Assembly: GCA_027487245.1 (NCBI GenBank)
Contig: JAIYDY010000123.1
Span: 25,132 to 89,131, forward strand
DNA from: Hyphomicrobiales bacterium
GTDB lineage: Bacteria > Pseudomonadota > Alphaproteobacteria > Rhizobiales > Beijerinckiaceae
Direction: 5' to 3'
DNA: 64,000 nucleotides
Shown: piece by piece, positions 51,889 through 60,365 of the stretch
How the letters are laid out: every line of letters begins with the position of its first letter
Numbering within the stretch: the first letter of the stretch is position 1
Notes under the pieces: generated by a model
What the model was told of the DNA's origin: nothing
Database searches by the model: none
What the model saw: only the letters and a program-made list of their open reading frames with translations
Translations under genes and position numbers: made by a program

Positions 51889-52899
51889 CTAAAGGCCGAC
51901 AACCCTGACCTGACCAACCTCGATCCCGTTCCAGTTGCGCATCCTCAGGTGCGCGATGTCGCCGACGATGCGGGCCGCCTCCCCTTCGAGTGCCAGATGG
52001 CGCGCCAACAGGCTCGCCATCACCGCTTCTGACGCACGTGTGCCGCCATCGTCGATCTTGAGTGCGATGCCGTAGCCATGCTCCGGCAGCGCTGCGCAGA
52101 ACACCGCTTCCGCCCCGGTCTTGGTGAATGCACGCTCGCCGAGTGCGCCCATAACCACCGTGTCGAAACGCCCGGTTCCTGCCACCATATGCGGGTTTGC
52201 CGCTACGGCAGCCCGGATCCGGGCTGCGGCACGCGCCCGCTCGGGGCCCATCGTTGCGCCCCTGCCGCCGCCTGCACCGAAGCGTGCGAACCCCAGCGCC
52301 ATGGCGGTGAGGCTGATGGCGTAGGTCGGAATCGAACAGCCATCGATGCCGGCCAGTGCCTCGTCATGGGCAGCTCCCGTCATGTCGACCAGCGCGCCGC
52401 GCACCTCGCGCTGCACCCGGTGGCCGGCCTTGATGTAGCCGGCAGGATCCTCGTCAAGCCCGCAGGCAAGGCAGACGAAGCCGGCATGCTTGCCCGAGCA
52501 ATTGTTGTGCAGGGCCGAAGGCTCACCCCCGCTCACGGCGAGCGCGCGGGCCACCTTGTCATTCATTGGCCAATGGCTGCCACATTCGAGGCAGGAGACA
52601 TCGCGCCCGGCCTTGGCCAGCATGGCGGCGGAGGCCGCCACGTGGTGGGCCTCGCCCGAGTGCGAGGAGCAGCACAGCGCGATTTCGGCGTCGCTCAGCC
52701 CAAAGCTGTCGGCCAGGCCGCTTTCGACCAGCGGCAGCGCCTGCAAGGCTTTCACGGCAGAACGCGGAAACACCGGTCGCGTGACATCGCCGGCAGCCAG
52801 CACGACGCCGCCATCGGCATCGACCACCACCAGCGAACCGCGATGCCGCGATTCCACGGCACGTCCGCGCGTGACCTCGACGAGGATCGGATTGTCCAT
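51889..52899 (-). CDS. Class 3 (Rhizobium etli type) L-asparaginase
   Basis: A 336-residue asparaginase II family protein that hydrolyses L-asparagine to aspartate and ammonia. The residues known to be active in the R. etli enzyme are present at near-identical spacing: S47-x-x-K50 in FPRSAVK, C134 and K137 in NNCSGKHAGF, and C188 in IDGCSIPTYA. SSHSGE is the other family hallmark. ATG at 52899 (MDNPILVEV) is taken as the start. It is unrelated to E. coli AnsA/AnsB. Confidence 0.93.
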   Translation of the reverse strand: MDNPILVEVTRGRAVESRHRGSLVVVDADGGVVLAAGDVTRPVFPRSAVKALQALPLVESGLADSFGLSDAEIALCCSSHSGEAHHVAASAAMLAKAGRDVSCLECGSHWPMNDKVARALAVSGGEPSALHNNCSGKHAGFVCLACGLDEDPAGYIKAGHRVQREVRGALVDMTGAAHDEALAGIDGCSIPTYAISLTAMALGFARFGAGGGRGATMGPERARAAARIRAAVAANPHMVAGTGRFDTVVMGALGERAFTKTGAEAVFCAALPEHGYGIALKIDDGGTRASEAVMASLLARHLALEGEAARIVGDIAHLRMRNWNGIEVGQVRVVGL

Positions 52900-53044
52900 G
52901 GCATTCTCCCTGTCAGCCGCCCGGTGATGTCCGAACCGGCCCGTCATGTCAAAGCGGTTTGGCTGACCACAGACGGCTTCCGGCAGCGCTTCGCGGCTCG
53001 CCATTGGCGGCGGACTGCCTTACATTGGCGGGAGAGGTGTCCGG

Positions 53045-53866
53045 ATGGCCGACTACGAGACCGAATACAACAACCGCGCCCGTGTTCCCGAGCATCCGGC
53101 GATCATTGCCGGCTGGGCGCGCGATGCGGCTGCCTATCGCGGGACGGCCTCATGCGAACTCGGCGTGTCGTATGGTCCGGCTGAACGCCAGTATTATGAT
53201 CTCTTCCGACCCGTCGACATGACGGGCCGCGCGCTCGCCGTGTTCTTCCATGGCGGCTACTGGCAGGCGCTCGATCCCTCCTTCTTCAGCCATATGGCGC
53301 GCGGCCTCAACCAGCGCGGCGTGGCCGTGGCCGTGGTCGGCTACAACCTGTGTCCCGTGGTCACCATTGCCGACATCGTCGGCGAGACGCGCTATGCCTG
53401 TGCCATGCTGCACCAGCGCTTCGGCCTGCCGCTGGTTTGCTACGGCCATTCCGCCGGCGGCCATCTCGCCGCCTGCATGCTGGCCACCGACTGGCGTCTG
53501 GTTCTCGCCGACCTGCCGCAGAACGTGGTGGAGGCTGGCTATGGCATTTCCGGGCTCTACAACCTCAAGCCGCTGACCGAAACCACCATCAACACGGCCC
53601 TCGGGCTCGGCTTCGAAGAGGCCGAGTCGCAGAGCCCGTTCTTTTGGCCCGCGCCCTCGCGCCTGAGCTTCGATGCCGTGGTCGGCGGTGAGGAAAGCGA
53701 GGAATACCTCCGGCAAAGCCGCCGCCTCGTCGATGTCTGGGGGCTTGAAGGCGTCGTCACGCGCTATGAGGAAATCCCCGGAGCCAACCACTTCACGGCG
53801 ATCGCCCCGCTCGCCGACCCGGCCAGCCCTATGACGGCACGCATCGCGGCCCTGTGCGGCGCTTGA
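53045..53866 (+). CDS. Alpha/beta hydrolase (kynurenine formamidase-like)
   Basis: A 273-residue hydrolase. AVFFHGGYWQALDPSFFSHMA carries the HGG-Y-W oxyanion motif of the BD-FAE/arylformamidase group, VCYGHSAGGHLAA the nucleophile elbow, and IPGANHFTAIAPLAD the catalytic histidine. Related enzymes hydrolyse N-formylkynurenine or carboxylic esters. No other tryptophan-catabolic gene is nearby, so the substrate is open. It diverges from the asparaginase gene across 145 bases. Confidence 0.85.
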   Translation: MADYETEYNNRARVPEHPAIIAGWARDAAAYRGTASCELGVSYGPAERQYYDLFRPVDMTGRALAVFFHGGYWQALDPSFFSHMARGLNQRGVAVAVVGYNLCPVVTIADIVGETRYACAMLHQRFGLPLVCYGHSAGGHLAACMLATDWRLVLADLPQNVVEAGYGISGLYNLKPLTETTINTALGLGFEEAESQSPFFWPAPSRLSFDAVVGGEESEEYLRQSRRLVDVWGLEGVVTRYEEIPGANHFTAIAPLADPASPMTARIAALCGA

Positions 53867-53915
53867 TCCCGTCTCAGGATCGTTTATGCCGGGGCACAGG
53901 AACCGGAGAGCCGCC

Positions 53916-54152
53916 ATGCAGACATTCTTCGTCGAGATCAAATGCAAGCTTGGCAAGACCTACGAGGTCGCCACAGCGCTTGCCGACCGCGAGATCGCCT
54001 CGGAGATCTACTCGACAGCAGGAAACTACGACATCCTGGCCAAGTTCCACATCCCCAAGGATGTCGACATCGGCCACTTCATCGCCCAGAACGTGCAGAC
54101 GGTGCCCGAAATCCAGGACACCCACACGATCATCACCTTCAAGGCGTTCTAG
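53916..54152 (+). CDS. Stand-alone RAM (Lrp/AsnC ligand-binding) domain protein
   Basis: A 78-residue protein that is just the effector-binding RAM domain of Lrp/AsnC regulators, without a helix-turn-helix: FFVEIKCKLGKTYEVATALADREIASEIYSTAGNYDILAKFHIPKDVDIGHFI. Such proteins oligomerise and may bind amino acids; targets are unknown. The ATG at 53916 fits the domain start. Its position among asparaginase and argE genes is suggestive but proves nothing. Confidence 0.85.
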   Translation: MQTFFVEIKCKLGKTYEVATALADREIASEIYSTAGNYDILAKFHIPKDVDIGHFIAQNVQTVPEIQDTHTIITFKAF

Positions 54153-54178
54153 CAGGCTGCATCAAATCTCGCTGACCG

Positions 54179-54208
54179 CGTCATTGCGAGCGCAGCGAAG
54201 CCATCCAG
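54179..54208. repeat. Dispersed repeat fragment (GTCATTGCGAGCG type)
   Basis: CGTCATTGCGAGCG continuing through CAGCGAAGCCATCCAG resembles a short extragenic repeat common in Rhizobiales genomes. A hairpin GACGAG-GGAA-CTCGTC follows at 54223-54238. The 100-base gap between the converging RAM and argE genes consists almost wholly of these elements, which may serve as a two-way transcription end. Confidence 0.5.
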
Positions 54209-54252
54209 TGCGCTCCGATGGCGACGAGGGAACTCGTCCGCTCCGTTCCGGA

Positions 54253-55449
54253 TCATCCCGTTGAGCCACAGGCCTCTGCCACGAGCCTGGCGAGAAACCG
54301 GTTGCACTGCGCCAGTTCGTCGAGCCCGATGAATTCGTCCGCCTTGTGGGCCGGCTCGATCGAGCCGGGACCGATCACCACGGCCGGAATGCCGGCGATC
54401 GCGGTGAACAGCCCGGCTTCGGTGCCGAACGCCACCTTGCTATGGTCGTTGCGCCCGGCCAGCCGTTTGGCCAGCGACACCACCGGCGCCCCCGGCTCGG
54501 TGTCGAGCCCGGCAAAGCTGGTGTAGACCTCGAAGTCGATGCCCGCCGCCGGATCGACGCTGCGCATCTTCGGCTCCAGCACGTCGCGGGCATAGGCCCG
54601 TGCCTCCTCGACCAGCACATCGGCATCGTCCTGGGCGATCACCCGGTATTCATAGACGATCTCGGCACTGGCCGGCACGATGTTCAGCGCCGTGCCCCCT
54701 GAGAACATCCCCACATGCGCGGTCGAATGGGTGATGTCGTACAGGCCATCGCGCGCACCTGTCGCCGCCAACCGCTCGGCCTGATCGCGGATGAACCCGA
54801 CCAGCCGTGCGCCGAACTCGACGGCATTGACATAGAGTGGTGCCAGCGAGGAATGCGCATGGCTGCCGCGCACGCGCACACGGATGCTGCGCTTGCCCTT
54901 GTGGCCGATCACGACGTTCATCGAAGTCGGCTCGCCGATGAAGGCCGCCAGCGGCGGGGCAATGCCGAACGCGCCTTCCGCCATGCGATGCAGCATTGGC
55001 CTGACCCCGACACAGCCCACTTCCTCGTCATAGGACAGCGCCAGATGGATCGGCTTTGCGAGCGGAGCCGCCACTATCGCCGGGACGGCCGCAAGGCAGC
55101 AGGCCAGAAAACCCTTCATGTCGACCGCGCCGCGCCCGTAGGCCTTCCCGTCCCTCACGCTGAGCGTGAAAGGATCGCTGGCCCAGACCTGCCCGTCCAC
55201 CGGCACCACATCGGTGTGGCCGGAGAGCACATAGCCGGGCTGGTCCTTTGGCCCGATGCTGGCGAACAGAGAGGCCTTCTGCCCGGTCGGGTCCGGCGTC
55301 CGGTGCGCGGCGATGCCATGGCGGGCGAGATAGGCTTCGGTCCAGTCGATCAGCGCCAGGTTGGAATGCCGGCTTGTGGTGTCGAACCCGACCAGTGTCG
55401 TCAGAATCTCCAGCGTCGCCGACATCTCCGGCGTGGTGTCAGGGCTCAT
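54253..55449 (-). CDS. argE: Acetylornithine deacetylase (M20 family)
   Basis: A 398-residue zinc amidohydrolase that converts N-acetylornithine to ornithine in arginine biosynthesis. Metal-site motifs are VLSGHTDVVPVDG, GRGAVDMKGFLACC, LSYDEEVGCVG and IGEPTSMNVVIGHKG, with the C-terminal histidine in PGSIEPAHKADEFI. FGTEAGLF is typical of ArgE rather than DapE. It lies 9 bases after the LysR gene on the same strand; since alphaproteobacteria often use ArgJ, a role in catabolism of N-acyl amino acids is also possible. Confidence 0.88.
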   Translation of the reverse strand: MSPDTTPEMSATLEILTTLVGFDTTSRHSNLALIDWTEAYLARHGIAAHRTPDPTGQKASLFASIGPKDQPGYVLSGHTDVVPVDGQVWASDPFTLSVRDGKAYGRGAVDMKGFLACCLAAVPAIVAAPLAKPIHLALSYDEEVGCVGVRPMLHRMAEGAFGIAPPLAAFIGEPTSMNVVIGHKGKRSIRVRVRGSHAHSSLAPLYVNAVEFGARLVGFIRDQAERLAATGARDGLYDITHSTAHVGMFSGGTALNIVPASAEIVYEYRVIAQDDADVLVEEARAYARDVLEPKMRSVDPAAGIDFEVYTSFAGLDTEPGAPVVSLAKRLAGRNDHSKVAFGTEAGLFTAIAGIPAVVIGPGSIEPAHKADEFIGLDELAQCNRFLARLVAEACGSTG

Positions 55450-55458
55450 GGTCGTGTC

Positions 55459-56394
55459 CTATCGAACCGGCGTGGTCAGCCCGTCCTCGGGCTGGCTTGA
55501 CTTGATGGCATCGGCGAAATGCCGCGCGGCAGGGGATGCCGCGCCGGCGGCCGGGAACAGCAGCATCGTGACGTAGTGGATCGCCGGCCGGAACGGGCGC
55601 GCCACCAGTCCTGCCAGCCCGTTGCCGAGCGTCAACGGAAACGGGTTGACCAGCGCAAGGCCGACACCCCGGCGCACCAGTTCGGCCACGAAGGCGGAGG
55701 TGGCCGCCTCGGCGACGACCCGGGGCTGGGCCCCGGCACTGGCAAAATGGCGGTCCCCCTCGACCCGCGAGGGAAAGCGCCGGGCCAGCGCGATCATCGG
55801 CTGCTCGTGGAAATCCGCCGGCACGATGACGTCCCGCGCCGCGAGCGGATGACCTTCCGGCATCAGGCAATGGGCCAGCGCCTCGCGCATCACCTCGGCC
55901 CGCACACCCGGATGGTGCAACGGCGTGTCGGCGATGCCGATATCGGCCAGCCGGTCGGCCACCGACGCCACCACCGCGGTGTTGGTGCCGATCTCGACAT
56001 GAATGGTCAGGTCTGGCTGCTCGATGCGCAATTGCGCGAGGATGTCAGGCAGCAGGAACTGCGCCAGCGTCGGCGACACCGCGACACGCAATACACCTTG
56101 CCGGGCAACGCCATCAGGCCAGACCCTGATGCGGTCGAGGGCGGCGAAGATCGGGCGGGCCTCCTCCTCCAGCGCGAAGGCATCGGCATTGGGGATCAGC
56201 CGGCCACCCTCCCGGCTGAACAGGCTGCGGCCCATGCGCCCCTCAAGCGAGGCGATGGCTCGGGAAATGGCTGGCTGCGAGACGCCAAGACTGACCGCCG
56301 CCGAGGTTGTCTTGCGCGACTGGATCAGCGCACGCAGGACCTCAAGCTCACGCAAGCTCGGCCGGCCATCGCCGGCATCGTCATCGGCAGACAT
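55459..56394 (-). CDS. LysR family transcriptional regulator
   Basis: A 311-residue LysR-type regulator. The winged helix-turn-helix covers about 12-72 (LREL..VLRALIQSRKTTSAAVSLGVSQPAISRAIASLEGRMG). The effector domain (about 98-300) follows the periplasmic binding protein fold (VLRVAVSPTLAQFLLPDILAQL). It overlies argE on the same strand and diverges from the oligopeptide ABC operon, so either may be its target. A 19-base dyad next to its start suggests autoregulation. Confidence 0.93.
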   Translation of the reverse strand: MSADDDAGDGRPSLRELEVLRALIQSRKTTSAAVSLGVSQPAISRAIASLEGRMGRSLFSREGGRLIPNADAFALEEEARPIFAALDRIRVWPDGVARQGVLRVAVSPTLAQFLLPDILAQLRIEQPDLTIHVEIGTNTAVVASVADRLADIGIADTPLHHPGVRAEVMREALAHCLMPEGHPLAARDVIVPADFHEQPMIALARRFPSRVEGDRHFASAGAQPRVVAEAATSAFVAELVRRGVGLALVNPFPLTLGNGLAGLVARPFRPAIHYVTMLLFPAAGAASPAARHFADAIKSSQPEDGLTTPVR

Positions 56395-56398
56395 GGAA

Positions 56399-56417
56399 CT
56401 ATACGTTTTGATTATAG
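56399..56417. promoter_or_regulatory. LysR-type operator candidate
   Basis: CTATA at 56399-56403 and TATAG at 56413-56417 form an inverted repeat with nine bases between, containing the T-N11-A pattern of LysR sites. It starts 5 bases upstream of the LysR start codon. In the remaining 360 bases up to the ABC operon there is an AT-rich stretch near 56590-56660 but no convincing promoter pair. Confidence 0.45.
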
Positions 56418-56777
56418 CTTAACATCCTTCAAATGCTATCGTCACATAGACGGGATGTCAAACGCCCGCTCCGAGCCAGCAGACCACCGAAGGCTGGGTG
56501 CGGCAGGACCTGTGGCACGGATCGCGGAATCTGTCTGCGCAGCGCCCTCCCGATCACGGTCGTGCGCGAGATCCGCCTTCCATCACATAGAAGTATGCGT
56601 GATATTTATTTGAATCAGGATGACAAATAACAGAACCGTATATTTACTGGGGAAACGGACCAATCGCGCGGCATGCCCCTTGCTCCTGCGCGTCACACAT
56701 GCAGATTTGTCGATCGGACGCGCAGCAAGGCCCCGATGAACGGACCGCCGCGCCACTTGAACAGGGAGACTATCTCG

Positions 56778-58361
56778 ATGACATCCATCAGGCTTCTGGC
56801 GCTGGCTGCAACGGCCGCGCTCACCATGGGTTCGGCGATCAGCGCCTTGCAGGCCCAGGAACTGCGCATCGGCCTGTCGGCAGAGCCCAGCTCCATCGAC
56901 CCGCACTATCACAACCTCAGCCCCAACAATATGCTGTCGCGGCAGGTCTTCGAGACCCTCGTCGGCCAGAATGAGAAGCAGGCGCTGGAGCCGAGCCTCG
57001 CCGAAAGCTGGAAGACGCTGGACGACAACACCTGGGAATTCAAGCTGCGCCGCGGCGTCAAGTTCTTCGACGGCTCGGATTTCACCGCCGATGACGTGCT
57101 CGCCACCTTCAAGCGCCTGCCCGCTGTGCCGCGCTCGCCGTCGAGCTTCGCGCCGTTCATCGCCGGCCAGACCATCGAGAAGGTCGACAGCCACACCATT
57201 CGCATCAAAACCACGGCTCCCGCCCCGCTGGTTCCGACGAGCCTGTCCACCTTCGGGATCGTCTCCAAGGCCTGCGCCGAAACCCTCTCCACCGAGGATT
57301 TCAATGCCCTGAAATGCCAGGGCGGCACGGGTCCATTCAAGTACAGCGAGTTCAGGCCCGGCGACCGCGTCGTCATGGAGCGCAACAACGCCTACTGGGG
57401 CAAGAAGCCGGACTGGGAAAAGGTCAGCTTCCGCTTCCTGACCGCAGCCCCGACCCGCGTGGCCGCCATCCTGGCCGGCGACGTCGACGTGATCGAGGGC
57501 GTTCCGCCCTCTGACATGGCCCGCCTCAAGAGCAACGCCAACCTCTCCGTGGTCGAGGAACTCTCGAACCGCGTGATCTACTTCCATCTCGACCACTTCC
57601 GCGAGACGTCGCCTTTCATCACCGCCAAGGACGGCTCGCCGATCAAGAACCCGCTGCGTGACCTGCGCGTCCGCCAGGCGCTGTCCATGGCTCTGAACCG
57701 CCAGGCCATCGTCGACCGCATCATGGAAGGCCAGGCCGTGCCGGCCGAACAGGTGCTGCCGTCGAGCTTCTTCGGTACCTCGCAGACGCTGAAGCCGACC
57801 CCGTTCGATCTGGCCGGTGCACGCAAGCTGCTCGCCGATGCCGGCTTCCCCAACGGCTTCAAGATGAAGATGCACGGCCCGAACGGCCGCTACACCAACG
57901 ACACCAAGATCCTGGAAGCCGCCGCCCAGATGTATACGCGTCTCGGCATCGACATCGAGATCGAGACGATTCCGCCGGCCAACTTCTTCACCCGCGCCTC
58001 GCAGGGTGCGAATGGCGATCCGGAGTTTTCCTTCATCCTGGTCGGCTGGGGCGCCGGCACCGGCGAGACCTCCGGCTCGCTCCAGGCTCTCGTCGGCACC
58101 TTCGACCGCACCCGCGGCTGGGGCGCCGCCAACCGCGGCCGCTATTCCAACAAGGCCATGGACGAGGTGCTGACAGAAGCCCTGCGCACCGTCGACAACA
58201 CCAAGCGCGCCGCCCTGCTCGCACGCGCCTCGGAACTGTCGATGAACGATCTCGGCATCATCCCGTCCCATTACCAGACCAACGTCTGGGCCTCGAGGAA
58301 GGGCATCAAGGTCACCGCGCGCGCTGACGAGTACACGCTCGCCACTGGCATCACGCGCTGA
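56778..58361 (+). CDS. Peptide/nickel-type ABC transporter, substrate-binding protein
   Basis: A 527-residue periplasmic binding protein of the SBP family 5. Residues 1-26 are a signal peptide (LALAATAALTMGSAISALQA). Family motifs are LRIGLSAEPSSIDPHYHNLS, LEPSLAESWKTLDDNTWEFKLRRGVKFFDG, and VRQALSMALNRQAIVDRIMEGQA. CAGGGAGA precedes the ATG. The bound ligand may be a di- or oligopeptide or another small solute. It heads a five-gene transporter operon divergent from the LysR gene. Confidence 0.93.
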   Translation: MTSIRLLALAATAALTMGSAISALQAQELRIGLSAEPSSIDPHYHNLSPNNMLSRQVFETLVGQNEKQALEPSLAESWKTLDDNTWEFKLRRGVKFFDGSDFTADDVLATFKRLPAVPRSPSSFAPFIAGQTIEKVDSHTIRIKTTAPAPLVPTSLSTFGIVSKACAETLSTEDFNALKCQGGTGPFKYSEFRPGDRVVMERNNAYWGKKPDWEKVSFRFLTAAPTRVAAILAGDVDVIEGVPPSDMARLKSNANLSVVEELSNRVIYFHLDHFRETSPFITAKDGSPIKNPLRDLRVRQALSMALNRQAIVDRIMEGQAVPAEQVLPSSFFGTSQTLKPTPFDLAGARKLLADAGFPNGFKMKMHGPNGRYTNDTKILEAAAQMYTRLGIDIEIETIPPANFFTRASQGANGDPEFSFILVGWGAGTGETSGSLQALVGTFDRTRGWGAANRGRYSNKAMDEVLTEALRTVDNTKRAALLARASELSMNDLGIIPSHYQTNVWASRKGIKVTARADEYTLATGITR

Positions 58362-58380
58362 CGGCTCACGCGTGACACCG

Positions 58381-58407
58381 GTCATCCCGGCCTTGAGCCG
58401 GGATGAC
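58381..58407. repeat. REP-like hairpin between the binding protein and permease genes
   Basis: GTCATCCCGG (58381-58390) and CCGGGATGAC (58398-58407) form a 10-base perfect stem with a 7-base loop. The GTCATCCCGG/CCGGGATGAC form is typical of dispersed extragenic palindromes in alphaproteobacteria. Its place right after the binding-protein gene fits 3'-end protection that keeps this protein more abundant than the membrane parts. Confidence 0.7.
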
Positions 58408-58444
58408 TGTGGCTGCCAACACCTCCCCGTCTCGAGGACTTCTC

Positions 58445-59422
58445 ATGCTTGCCTTCATCATCCGGCGCATCGGGCAGGCCATGCTGGTCATCGGCGTGAT
58501 GGTCGTGATCGTGTTCTTCGGCGTCAACGTCATCGGCGATCCGGTCTGGATGCTGATCTCGCCGGAGATGGATCAATCGGCCGTGGAAGCGACCAAGATC
58601 GCGCTCGGCCTCGACAAGCCGATCTGGGAGCAGTTCATCTACTTTGTCGGCAATGCCCTGCAAGGCGACATGGGCCGTTCCTTCGTCCATGGCGAGCCGG
58701 CCATCAAGCTCATCCTCAGCCGCATGCCGGCCACCATGGAACTGGCGCTGGTGGCGCTGTTCATGGCCATCCTGATCGGCATGCCGCTCGGCGTCTATGC
58801 CGGCCTCAAGCCGGAAACCCGCCTTGCCAAGGGCATCATGGCGGTGTCGATCCTCGGCTTCTCGCTGCCGACCTTCTGGGTCGGGCTGATGCTGATCATG
58901 TTCTTCTCGATCATGCTGGGCTGGCTGCCTGCAACGGGCCGCGGCGACACGGTCCGCGTTCTGGGGATCGAGACATCGCTGCTGAGCCTCAATGGCTGGA
59001 CCTACATCGCCTTGCCGGCGCTCAACCTTGCACTGCTCAAGATTTCGCTGGTCATCCGGCTGGCCCGCGCCGGGGTGCGCGAGGCGGCGCTGATGGACTA
59101 CGTCAAGTTTGCGCGCGCCAAGGGCCTGTCGCAGCGCCGCATCGTCGGCGTCCATATCCTCAAGAACATCATGATCCCCATCGTCACGGTACTGGGGCTG
59201 GAGTTCGGCAGCCTCGTCGCGTTCTCGGTCGTCACCGAAACCATCTTCGCCTGGCCGGGCATGGGCAAGCTGCTGCTCGAAGCCATCCAGCGCCTCGATC
59301 GACCCGTCATCGTGGCCTATGTCATGGTCGTGGTCGTCCTGTTCGTGGTCATCAACCTGGTGGTCGATGTGCTCTACTCGGTGCTGGACCCCCGCGTCCG
59401 GCTGACCGAGGCCAAGGCGTGA
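58445..59422 (+). CDS. ABC transporter permease, DppB-like
   Basis: A 325-residue permease with six membrane segments. The N-terminus MLAFIIRRIGQAMLVIGVMVVIVFFGVNVIGDP is the DppB/OppB signature, and the EAA-like loop is YVKFARAKGLSQRRIVGVHILKN. GAGGAC stands before the ATG at 58445; an in-frame GTG/TTG-type extension from 58403 would run into the hairpin. DppC-like permease gene follows 10 bases later. Confidence 0.93.
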   Translation: MLAFIIRRIGQAMLVIGVMVVIVFFGVNVIGDPVWMLISPEMDQSAVEATKIALGLDKPIWEQFIYFVGNALQGDMGRSFVHGEPAIKLILSRMPATMELALVALFMAILIGMPLGVYAGLKPETRLAKGIMAVSILGFSLPTFWVGLMLIMFFSIMLGWLPATGRGDTVRVLGIETSLLSLNGWTYIALPALNLALLKISLVIRLARAGVREAALMDYVKFARAKGLSQRRIVGVHILKNIMIPIVTVLGLEFGSLVAFSVVTETIFAWPGMGKLLLEAIQRLDRPVIVAYVMVVVVLFVVINLVVDVLYSVLDPRVRLTEAKA

Positions 59423-59432
59423 GGAGCTTGCC

Positions 59433-60365
59433 ATGACCGACACTCCGATCAGCCCTGCCATGCTTGCCGGCGCAGCCACGCCGGTGCCGAAGGAAGAGAC
59501 GCCGTTCACGCGCTTCCGCAAGGGCTTCTTCGAGGACAAGGTGGCTGTTGCCGGCCTGATCCTGTTCAGCATCATCGTGGCGCTGGCCCTGCTCGCGCCG
59601 CTGATCACGCCGCAGAACCCCTATGACCTGCGCAGCGTCGACCTGATGGATTCGCGCCTCAAGCCCGGCTCGGTGGCCGGCGAGGGCTTCACCACCTGGC
59701 TCGGCACCGATGGCGTCGGGCGCGATCTCTATTCCGGCATTCTCTATGGCCTGCGCATCTCGCTGATGGTCGGCTTCCTGTCGGGCCTGATCGCCGCCTC
59801 GATCGGCATGGCGGTGGGGCTGATCGCGGCCTATGCCGGCGGGCGGGTGGAAACCATCCTGATGCGCATCGTCGACCTGCAACTGTCCTTGCCGGCCGTG
59901 CTGATCGCGCTGATCCTCGTCGCGGCGCTGGGCAAGGGCGTCGACAAGATCATCTTCGCGCTCGTGGTGGTGCAGTGGGCCTATTATGCCCGCACCGTCC
60001 GCGGTAACGCGCTGGTCGAGCGCCGCAAGGAATATGTCGAGGCGGCACAATCGCTCGGCCTGTCCAATGCCCGCGTCGTCTTTCGCCACATCATGCCCAA
60101 CTGCCTCGCCCCGGTGATCGTCATCGTCACGGTGCAGACGGCCCACGCCATCGCGCTGGAGGCGACCTTGTCCTTCCTTGGCGTTGGCCTGCCGCAGACC
60201 GAGCCCTCGCTGGGCGTGCTGATCGCCAACGGCTTCCAGTACATGCTGTCCGGCAGCTACTGGATCAGCTTCTTTCCGGGCCTCGCGCTGCTGCTCACCA
60301 TCGTCTCGATCAACCTGATGGGCGACCGCATCCGCGACGTGCTCAACCCGAGGCTGGAAAAGTGA
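59433..60365 (+). CDS. ABC transporter permease, DppC-like
   Basis: A 310-residue second permease. Motifs are FFEDKVAVAGLILFSIIVALALLAPLITP at the N-terminus, WLGTDGVGRDLYSGILYGLRISLMVGF, and the EAA loop YVEAAQSLGLSNARVVFRHIMPNCLAPVIV. It pairs with the preceding DppB-like protein. Its stop overlaps the ATG of the first ATPase by one base. Confidence 0.94.
   Translation: MTDTPISPAMLAGAATPVPKEETPFTRFRKGFFEDKVAVAGLILFSIIVALALLAPLITPQNPYDLRSVDLMDSRLKPGSVAGEGFTTWLGTDGVGRDLYSGILYGLRISLMVGFLSGLIAASIGMAVGLIAAYAGGRVETILMRIVDLQLSLPAVLIALILVAALGKGVDKIIFALVVVQWAYYARTVRGNALVERRKEYVEAAQSLGLSNARVVFRHIMPNCLAPVIVIVTVQTAHAIALEATLSFLGVGLPQTEPSLGVLIANGFQYMLSGSYWISFFPGLALLLTIVSINLMGDRIRDVLNPRLEK

Noticed and set aside
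56511..56526. TGGCACG followed by GATCGCGG, a possible sigma-54 promoter before the ABC operon
   Set aside because: The -12 GC is replaced by GG, it lies over 250 bases from the gene, and no ftr-like element accompanies it.
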